From Stenotrophomonas_A sp036403795 (lineage in GTDB: Bacteria; Pseudomonadota; Gammaproteobacteria; Xanthomonadales; Xanthomonadaceae), in the NCBI GenBank assembly GCA_036403795.1, contig DASWQJ010000256.1:1-15736 (forward strand): a stretch of 15,736 bases of DNA. The letters are read 5' to 3'. Shown here piece by piece: positions 7,485-15,736 of the stretch. Within the stretch, counting starts at the first letter, position 1. Every line of letters starts with the position of its first letter. A program made the position numbers and the translations under genes. The notes under the pieces are model-generated. The model ran no database searches, was not told the DNA's origin, and was given only the letters and a program-made list of their open reading frames with translations.

Positions 7485-8246
7485 TCAGTCCCGTACCAGG
7501 CCGCCGTCGACCACCAGGTTCTGTCCCGTGACCGAGCGGGCCCAAGGCGAGGCGAAGAACAGCGTTGCATCCGCGAACTCAGCCGGCGTGGTCACGCTGC
7601 GCAGCGGCGTGGCCGCGGCGATGTAGTCGAACACCGCCTCCGGCGTTGCTGCACTGGCGTCGGTGGTGCGCAACAGGCCCCCGGACACCATGTTCACCGT
7701 GATGCCGTCCGGTCCCAGATCGCCGGCCAGGGTGCGCGTGAGTGAGAGCAGCGCGGCCTTGGCCGCGGTGTAGTCGTGATAGGGCACCACCGGGTTCTGG
7801 AACAGGTTGGTACCCACGTTGATGATCCGCCCGAAGCGCTGGGCGCGCATGCCGGGCAAGGCCGCCTGCACGGTGTTCAGTGCGCCGCGCACGCTGCCTT
7901 CAAACTGCGCGGCAAAGTCCGACCAGCCGATGTTGTCAGGTCGCGCACGGGCATCGCCGTTGAAGGAGAAGTCGGCCAGCGCACTGTTCACCACGGTCGT
8001 CACGGCCTGACCGAAGTGCGCCTGGGCCAGGTCATGCATCGTCTTCACCGCGCCAGCGTCGGTCACATCGGCCTGCAGCGGCAGTACGGCATCACCCAGT
8101 TCGGCGGCCAACGTTTCGGCCGCCTCGCGGCTGCGACGGTAATTGACGATCACCCGTGCACCCTGGCCAACGAAGGCGCGCACCAGGGCCTGGCCCAGGC
8201 CGCGTCCACCGCCGGTCACCAGCACCAGCTGCCGGGAGATTTCCAT
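7485..8246 (-). CDS. FabG-like SDR family oxidoreductase with altered active-site motifs
   Basis: This 253-residue Rossmann-fold protein has the glycine motif TGGGRGLG (11-18), basic residues after beta 2 (NYRRSR, 35-40) that suggest NADPH, YTAAK (Y159, K163), and a C-terminus SVTGQNLVVDGGL (238-250) typical of FabG-type reductases. Two core motifs differ: NNAG is NSAL (87-90), and the catalytic serine 13 residues before the tyrosine is threonine (T146). The tyrosine and lysine are kept, so it may be active as a 3-oxoacyl-ACP or other carbonyl reductase, but the substrate is unknown. The ATG at 8246 follows GGA eight bases upstream; an in-frame ATG at 8255 would add three residues, and the frame is open further to 8591 inside the divergent aminotransferase gene. 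A TAAGCT at 8276-8281 on the minus strand may be its -10 box. Confidence 0.88.
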   Translation of the reverse strand: MEISRQLVLVTGGGRGLGQALVRAFVGQGARVIVNYRRSREAAETLAAELGDAVLPLQADVTDAGAVKTMHDLAQAHFGQAVTTVVNSALADFSFNGDARARPDNIGWSDFAAQFEGSVRGALNTVQAALPGMRAQRFGRIINVGTNLFQNPVVPYHDYTAAKAALLSLTRTLAGDLGPDGITVNMVSGGLLRTTDASAATPEAVFDYIAAATPLRSVTTPAEFADATLFFASPWARSVTGQNLVVDGGLVRD

Positions 8247-8370
8247 GTGGCACATCCAAAGTTCGTGGGGTGGCCAGCTTAGAGCAAGCCTCCACAGGAC
8301 GGCAGCGGACCCGGCGATTTTCCCTCGGCCTCGTGCCGCAGTGCGCCACGCCATGGCCAGGACGCGACGG

Positions 8371-8376
8371 TATGCT
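8371..8376 (+). promoter_or_regulatory. candidate -10 box for a leaderless aminotransferase mRNA
   Basis: TATGCT ends six bases before the ATG at 8383, so transcription would begin at or next to the start codon. No Shine-Dalgarno is visible before this ATG, and no good -35 is seen. It lies in the 136-base divergent gap between the SDR and aminotransferase genes. Confidence 0.4.
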
Positions 8377-8382
8377 CCCGGC

Positions 8383-9585
8383 ATGAATACCTCCTTCCCG
8401 ATTTCCCGCCGTGCGCAGGCGCTGACGAGTTCGGCGATCCGCGAAATACTCAAGATCACCGAGCGACCCGAGGTCATCTCCTTCGCCGGTGGATTGCCAT
8501 CGCCGGCCACCTTTCCGGTGGAGCGCATGCGCCAGGCCAGCGACCGGGTCCTGCGCGACGCGCCCCAGGCTGCGCTGCAATACGGACCCACCGAAGGCTA
8601 TCTGCCGCTGCGCGAATGGGTGGCCGCTCACCTGGTGCGCAGCGGTGCGGCGGTCAGCGCTTCGCAGGTGTTGATCACCACCGGTTCCCAGCAAGGCCTG
8701 GACCTGCTGGGCAAGGTGTTCATCGACGAGGGCAGCAAAGTGCTGGTGGAAACGCCGAGCTATCTCGGCGCGCTGCAGGCGTTTTCGCTGTTTGCGCCAT
8801 CGTTCTCGCCGATGGCGTCCGATGAGCAGGGCATCGTGGTCGACGCCTTGGACGCAGCACAGATGGACCAGGCCCGCTTCGCCTACTGCCTGCCCAATTT
8901 CCAGAACCCTACGGGGCGACGGTTGCCGCTGGCACGTCGGCAGGCGCTGGTTGAGCGCGCCGCGCAGGCCGGCGTGCCCATCGTGGAAGACGATCCGTAT
9001 GGTGAGCTGGCTTATGGCGGTGACGCGCTGCCCAGCCTGTTGTCGATGAATCCGGGTGGCGTGCTCTACGTGGGCTCGTTTTCGAAGGTGCTGGCCCCGG
9101 GGCTGCGGCTGGGTTACGTGGTCGCGCCAGAGGCGGTGCATGCCAAGCTGGTGCAGGCCAAGCAGGCCGCCGACCTGCATACGCCCTCATTCACGCAGCG
9201 CATTGTCCATGAAGTGGTTCGCGACGGTTTCCTGGACACGCATATCCCGACGATCCGCTCGCTCTACGCTCGACAGTGCGCGTTGATGCTTGATGCGATG
9301 TCGCGGCATTTCCCCGCCCAGGCGCAGTGGAACCGCCCCGAAGGCGGAATGTTCATCTGGGTAACGTTGCCCGAGGGAATCGACAGTGCGCCGCTGCTGC
9401 AACGGGCCATCGAACGCAACGTGGCGTTCGTGCCGGGCGCGCCGTTCTTTGCTACCGATCCGCAGCACAACACCTTGAGGCTGTCGTTCGTCACGGTGAC
9501 GCCCGAGCGCATCGAGACGGGAATACGCATCCTTGGCGAACTGCTGCACGAATCGATCGGCGCCGCGGCCGGCGTCGCCGCATAA
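8383..9585 (+). CDS. PLP-dependent class I/II aminotransferase (LysN / 2-aminoadipate aminotransferase-like)
   Basis: The 400-residue fold-type I aminotransferase shows the PLP lysine in SFSKVLAPGLRLGY (K235), NPTG (N175), the pyridine-nitrogen aspartate in EDDPYGELAY (D203), and the substrate carboxylate arginine in NTLRLSF (R366). The N-terminal ISFAGGLPSPATFP (32-45) and QYGPTEGYLPLREW (66-79) motifs are those of the LysN / aromatic / 2-aminoadipate aminotransferase subgroup. There is no N-terminal GntR helix-turn-helix, so it is the free enzyme and not a MocR regulator. Likely substrates are aromatic or branched-chain amino acids or 2-aminoadipate; which one cannot be told. ATG 8383 gives the usual length; the frame is open to 8143, but that part overlaps the divergent SDR gene. 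The MOSC gene follows after 29 bases, probably in one transcript. Confidence 0.92.
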   Translation: MNTSFPISRRAQALTSSAIREILKITERPEVISFAGGLPSPATFPVERMRQASDRVLRDAPQAALQYGPTEGYLPLREWVAAHLVRSGAAVSASQVLITTGSQQGLDLLGKVFIDEGSKVLVETPSYLGALQAFSLFAPSFSPMASDEQGIVVDALDAAQMDQARFAYCLPNFQNPTGRRLPLARRQALVERAAQAGVPIVEDDPYGELAYGGDALPSLLSMNPGGVLYVGSFSKVLAPGLRLGYVVAPEAVHAKLVQAKQAADLHTPSFTQRIVHEVVRDGFLDTHIPTIRSLYARQCALMLDAMSRHFPAQAQWNRPEGGMFIWVTLPEGIDSAPLLQRAIERNVAFVPGAPFFATDPQHNTLRLSFVTVTPERIETGIRILGELLHESIGAAAGVAA

Positions 9586-9614
9586 TCGGCGCCCGGGAAG
9601 CGAACGCGGCGGAC

Positions 9615-10310
9615 ATGCAGACCTCCATCGACATCGGTATCGACGAAGTGCGCATCGGCAAGGCGGTGCCGTTTACCCGCCCCGGTTCTAGCAGCGCGAT
9701 CGCCAAGCATCCGGCGGGCGCGCCGTTGGCAGTAGGCGAGCTGGGCCTGGCCGGCGACGAGCAGGGCGACCGGCGGGTCCATGGCGGCCCGGACAAAGCC
9801 ATCCATCACTATCCCCACGATCACTATCCCGCCTGGCAGGCCGAACTCGGAGACCTGCCCTTGTTGCGTGCCGGCGGGGCGTTTGGCGAAAACCTGGCCA
9901 GCGTCGGCTTGACCGAAGCCCAGGTCTGCCTGGGCGATCGCTTCGACCTGGGCACGGCCCTGGTGGAGGTGTCGCAGCTGCGCCAGCCCTGCTGGAAGCT
10001 GTCCGACCGGTTCGGCGTGCCGGACATGGCGCGTCGGGTCCAGCACACCGGACGCACCGGTTGGTATTACCGCGTGCTCACCCCTGGCCACTTGGCAGTG
10101 GGCGACCGCCTGGTACTGCGCGAGCGGCCGCATCCTCGATGGACCCTGACCCGCATTGCCGAAGTGTTGTATCGACGCGGCATCGAGCCCGCGCTGCTGG
10201 AAGAGGTGTTGGCGCTGCCGCTGGTGCCGTCGTGGCGCCTCCTGTTCGAGCGCCGGCTGGCAAGCGGCCAGGTCGAGAACTGGGAAAAGCGGCTGCAAGG
10301 CGCACCATAA
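9615..10310 (+). CDS. MOSC domain protein, YiiM family with 3-alpha domain
   Basis: The 231-residue protein has a MOSC beta-barrel with GDEQGDRRVHGGPDKAIHHYP split at 47-67, FGENL (90-94), and the conserved cysteine in SQLRQPCWKL (C126), followed by a C-terminal helical 3-alpha domain (about 175-215). MOSC proteins of the YiiM type use molybdenum cofactor and reduce N-hydroxylated compounds such as 6-N-hydroxylaminopurine, protecting against base-analogue damage. The ATG at 9615 is preceded by a GGCGGA stretch a few bases upstream and follows the aminotransferase stop by 29 bases. Function of the pair together is unknown; co-transcription may simply reflect spacing. The frame is open upstream to 9327 but that is aminotransferase sequence in another frame. 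Confidence 0.9.
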   Translation: MQTSIDIGIDEVRIGKAVPFTRPGSSSAIAKHPAGAPLAVGELGLAGDEQGDRRVHGGPDKAIHHYPHDHYPAWQAELGDLPLLRAGGAFGENLASVGLTEAQVCLGDRFDLGTALVEVSQLRQPCWKLSDRFGVPDMARRVQHTGRTGWYYRVLTPGHLAVGDRLVLRERPHPRWTLTRIAEVLYRRGIEPALLEEVLALPLVPSWRLLFERRLASGQVENWEKRLQGAP

Positions 10311-10356
10311 AGACTGCCGCGCTGCCGGCGGACTGTTCGCCAGCACCCGAAACCGT

Positions 10357-10362
10357 TAGCCT
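10357..10362 (+). promoter_or_regulatory. candidate -10 box for a leaderless dapB mRNA
   Basis: TAGCCT ends seven bases before the ATG at 10370, placing transcription start at about the first base of the codon. No Shine-Dalgarno is visible in the 59-base gap after the MOSC gene. The following bases (GGCATGAATAC) are the same as at the aminotransferase start. Confidence 0.35.
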
Positions 10363-10369
10363 CCCTGGC

Positions 10370-11086
10370 ATGAATACGACGCCACTCAAACTGCTCATCC
10401 ACGGTGCCTCCGGCCGCATGGGCCAGGCCTTGTTGCGCCTGGCCGCCGAAGACGACGCACTGGCGGTGGTGGGCGCAGTGGTGGGGCGTTCCCCGGCGCA
10501 GCGGGTGGAGGAGGGCGTGCCGTTCTTCGCATCCAGCGAACTGTCCGGCGTACCCCCTTTCGATGTGGCGATCGATTTCAGCCTGCCCCAGGGTTTCTCG
10601 CCGATGTTGGCCCTGTGCGAGCAACGGCGCGTGGCGCTGGTTTCGGGTACCACGGGCCTGGATCCGGTCCAGCGCGATGCACTGCAAGCGGCGGCCCAGC
10701 GCATTGCGCTGGTCTGGGCCTCCAACTTCAGCCTGGGCGTGGCGGTGTTGACCGATCTGGTGGAGCGCGCGGCCGGCACGTTGCCGGGTTGGGATTGCGA
10801 CATCGTCGAATCCCATCACGTGCACAAGCAGGATGCGCCTTCCGGCACGGCCTTGACCCTGGGCGAGGCCGCCACCGGCAGCGGCGCCCAACCCCGCTTC
10901 GCCAGCCTGCGGGCAGGCGACATCGTCGGTGAACACTTGGTGCAATTCACCGGCCTGGGCGAGCGTATCGAGCTGACGCACCGCGCCACCAGCCGCGACA
11001 TATTTGCCCGCGGCGCCTTGCATGCGGCCAAGCGGCTGCATGGCCGGGCACCGGGCGCTTATCGGGTGCGCGATCTGCTCACCTGA
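10370..11086 (+). CDS. dapB: 4-hydroxy-tetrahydrodipicolinate reductase
   Basis: The 238-residue enzyme reduces the DapA product with NAD(P)H to tetrahydrodipicolinate, on the path to diaminopimelate and lysine. Motifs are the nucleotide-binding HGASGRMG (11-18), R40 after the second strand, SGTTGLD (92-98), WASNFSLGV (116-124), and the catalytic ESHHVHKQDAPSGTAL (147-162) with H149/H150 and K153. At 238 residues it is about 35 shorter than E. coli DapB, the loss being mostly between 60 and 75 and around 170-180 where loops are compact. Start at ATG 10370 gives the expected N-terminal strand. It precedes carA by 216 bases, the dapB-carA-carB order seen in many gammaproteobacteria. Confidence 0.96.
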   Translation: MNTTPLKLLIHGASGRMGQALLRLAAEDDALAVVGAVVGRSPAQRVEEGVPFFASSELSGVPPFDVAIDFSLPQGFSPMLALCEQRRVALVSGTTGLDPVQRDALQAAAQRIALVWASNFSLGVAVLTDLVERAAGTLPGWDCDIVESHHVHKQDAPSGTALTLGEAATGSGAQPRFASLRAGDIVGEHLVQFTGLGERIELTHRATSRDIFARGALHAAKRLHGRAPGAYRVRDLLT

Positions 11087-11104
11087 ACGGAACCCGCACA
11101 AAGC

Positions 11105-11135
11105 GCCGCGCCGGGCTTGCCGACGTGCGCGCGGC
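11105..11135. terminator. GC-rich hairpin after dapB
   Basis: GCCGCGC (11105-11111) and GCGCGGC (11129-11135) are perfect inverted repeats with a 17-base loop, 18 bases after the dapB stop. There is no U-tract, so it may be a weak terminator or an RNA-stabilising hairpin. Confidence 0.4.
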
Positions 11136-11158
11136 ATAGCGCGATTCCGTATTCACAC

Positions 11159-11187
11159 TGGCAGGGGGCGGCGCTTGCCGCTACAAT
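11159..11187 (+). promoter_or_regulatory. possible carA promoter
   Basis: TACAAT (11182-11187) matches the -10 consensus five of six; TGGCAG (11159-11164) at a 17-base spacing is a weak -35. Transcription would start near 11194, leaving a leader of about 109 bases before the carA GTG. Confidence 0.45.
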
Positions 11188-11244
11188 TCTCGCTTGCCCG
11201 AACCTAGCGTCGGACCGGTCCCCAGCACCGCGTCCGCGCTTTGC

Positions 11245-11268
11245 TGCAACCGGATTTTGGCCGGTGCA
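11245..11268 (+). other. hairpin in the carA leader
   Basis: TGCA-A-CCGG (11245-11253), loop ATTTTGG, CCGGTGCA (11261-11268) form an eight-pair stem with one bulged A. It lies about 35 bases before the carA start, within the predicted leader. No U-tract follows, so an intrinsic attenuator is not shown; effect on translation is possible. Confidence 0.4.
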
Positions 11269-11302
11269 TGTCGGAGTCCCCCGCAGCCACAGCGAGATTC
11301 CC

Positions 11303-12430
11303 GTGAACCAACCCGCAATCCTTGTCCTTGAAGACGGCACCGTGTTCGAGGGCGAATCCGTAGGCGCCAACGGCCTGTCCGTGGGCGAAGTGGTGTTCAA
11401 CACCGCCATGACCGGCTACCAGGAAGTGGTCACCGATCCTTCCTACGCGCGCCAGCTGGTCACCTTGACCTACCCCCATATCGGCAACACCGGCTGCACG
11501 GTCCAGGACGACGAGGCCACCAAGGTGTGGTCGGCCGGCCTCATCGTGCGCGACGTACCGCGCCGCCCAAGCAGCTGGCGCAGCGAGGTGGCCTTGCCGC
11601 AATGGCTGGAAGCGCGTGGCGTGGTGGCCATCTCGGGCATCGATACCCGCAAGCTGACGCGATTGCTGCGCGAGCGCGGTGCCCAGAACGGTGCCTTGAT
11701 GGCCGGCGACATCAGCATCGACAAGGCGCTGGAAGCGGCTCGCAAGTTCCCCGGCCTGAAGGGCATGGACCTGGCCAAGGTCGTATCGACGGACAAGGCC
11801 TATGCGTGGAGCGAGGGCCAGCTCGACCTGGACCGCAATGAATTCGTGTCGGCCACGCCGCGCCACAAAGTGGTGGCCTACGACTACGGCGTGAAGCTCA
11901 ACATCCTGCGCATGCTGGCCGAGCGCGGCTGCGAGGTCACCGTCGTGCCGGCCCAGACGCCGGTGGCCGAAGTGCTGGCCATGAAGCCCGACGGCGTGTT
12001 CCTCAGCAACGGTCCGGGCGATCCGGAACCTTGCGACTACGCGATCGCGGCGATCAAGGAATTCGTGTCGCGAAAGATCCCGACCTTCGGCATCTGCCTG
12101 GGCCATCAGCTGCTTGCGCTGGCCGCCGGGGCCCGCACGGTGAAGATGCCGCTGGGCCACCACGGTGCCAACCATCCCGTCCAGGACCTGGACACCGGCC
12201 GGGTGATGATCACTTCGCAGAACCACGGCTTCGCGGTCGATGAGACCACGCTGCCGGCCAACGTGCGGGTTACCCATCGCTCGTTGTTCGACGGTACCAA
12301 CCAGGGCATCACGCTGACCGACGCGCCGGCTTTCAGCTTCCAGGGACATCCGGAAGCCTCGCCGGGACCGCGGGATGTCGCGCCGCTGTTCGATCGTTTC
12401 GTCTCGCTGATGGCGGGGCAGTCGGCATGA
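11303..12430 (+). CDS. carA: carbamoyl-phosphate synthase small subunit (glutaminase)
   Basis: The 375-residue glutaminase subunit frees ammonia from glutamine and channels it to CarB. The N-terminal CarA domain begins at PAILVLEDGTVFEGES and contains FNTAMTGYQEVVTDPSY (32-48). The C-terminal class I glutamine amidotransferase domain (about 188-372) has the nucleophile in GICLGHQ (C265), SNGPGDP (235-241), and HPEASPGP with H349 and E351 completing the triad. The GTG at 11303 gives the family N-terminus; the frame is open back to 11117 without family similarity. The ribosome site is weak (GCGAGA). It is followed by an overlapping 27-codon ORF and then carB. The long leader with a hairpin suggests control by pyrimidines or arginine, not proven here. 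Confidence 0.97.
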   Translation: MNQPAILVLEDGTVFEGESVGANGLSVGEVVFNTAMTGYQEVVTDPSYARQLVTLTYPHIGNTGCTVQDDEATKVWSAGLIVRDVPRRPSSWRSEVALPQWLEARGVVAISGIDTRKLTRLLRERGAQNGALMAGDISIDKALEAARKFPGLKGMDLAKVVSTDKAYAWSEGQLDLDRNEFVSATPRHKVVAYDYGVKLNILRMLAERGCEVTVVPAQTPVAEVLAMKPDGVFLSNGPGDPEPCDYAIAAIKEFVSRKIPTFGICLGHQLLALAAGARTVKMPLGHHGANHPVQDLDTGRVMITSQNHGFAVDETTLPANVRVTHRSLFDGTNQGITLTDAPAFSFQGHPEASPGPRDVAPLFDRFVSLMAGQSA

Positions 12431-12510
12431 ACGAGGGCTGGCGCGCGCTGGTCGCACGCTGGCCCCGTTACGCCGTGCACTGTCCGCTGCTCCTCACCGA
12501 CCCATCCTGA
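12427..12510 (+). CDS. 27-codon ORF overlapping the carA stop
   Basis: An ATG overlaps the carA stop as ATGA and opens 27 codons ending in TGA, 46 bases before carB. The peptide starts MNEGWRALVARW and has no recognisable domain; two Trp, several Arg and one Cys are visible. The overlap would allow translation by terminating ribosomes. In some bacteria, such as Pseudomonas aeruginosa, a separate gene lies between carA and carB, so this could be a remnant of such a gene, a short coupling ORF, or chance. No other evidence of coding. Confidence 0.35.
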   Translation: MNEGWRALVARWPRYAVHCPLLLTDPS

Positions 12511-12556
12511 CAGGCAGCCCCGCGGCTGACGCGACTGCCCAGATCTCGAGAAGAAA

Positions 12557-15736
<3,180 letters not shown>

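Noticed and set aside
11140..11156. ArgR operator before carA
   Set aside because: Only the right half-site (ATTCA) is present; the left half does not match, so it is not called as a feature.
11159..11178. Possible sigma-54 promoter (TGGCAG ... TTGC) before carA
   Set aside because: The GG and GC elements are too far apart for the fixed -24/-12 spacing.

Overview
The window looks like chromosomal core DNA from a GC-rich gammaproteobacterium, most likely a member of the Xanthomonadaceae (Lysobacter, Stenotrophomonas or Xanthomonas group). This is an inference from gene content: the dapB-carA-carB order, a short FeoB of about 620 residues followed by a small Cys-ended membrane protein, the high GC with G/C-ending codons, and several starts without Shine-Dalgarno sequences. 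No phage genes, insertion sequences, CRISPR arrays, tRNAs or rRNAs were seen. No gap between genes exceeds 300 bases.

Positions 1 to 4936 form a leftward block of acyl-CoA and leucine catabolism. In transcription order it holds a LiuC-type methylglutaconyl-CoA hydratase, hydroxymethylglutaryl-CoA lyase, a three-PAS GGDEF-EAL protein whose start overlaps the lyase stop, and an SDR dehydrogenase of the HSD17B10 type that is cut by the left edge. The hydratase and lyase would catalyse the last two steps of leucine breakdown. The cyclic-di-GMP protein is the unexpected member.

Positions 4937 to 5058 are a divergent control region with a good promoter and a probable Fur box. Rightward from it runs a tight ferrous iron uptake operon, feoA-feoB plus an 80-residue membrane protein ending in a CxxCxxC cluster, with every junction overlapping.

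A leftward FabG-like SDR with altered active-site motifs (7485 to 8246) faces the feo operon. Then come rightward genes for a LysN-like PLP aminotransferase, a YiiM-type MOSC protein and dapB (lysine and diaminopimelate synthesis). The aminotransferase and dapB each have a TAnnnT box 6 to 7 bases before the ATG, which suggests leaderless mRNAs.

The right end is carA, a 27-codon ORF overlapping the carA stop, and carB, which is cut by the right edge. Together CarA and CarB make carbamoyl phosphate for pyrimidines and arginine. carA has a leader of about 109 bases with hairpins, so pyrimidine or arginine control is possible.

I found no clear new multi-gene system. The points most worth checking are the cyclic-di-GMP gene coupled to leucine catabolism, the third feo gene, the coupled 27-codon ORF between carA and carB, and the candidate leaderless starts.
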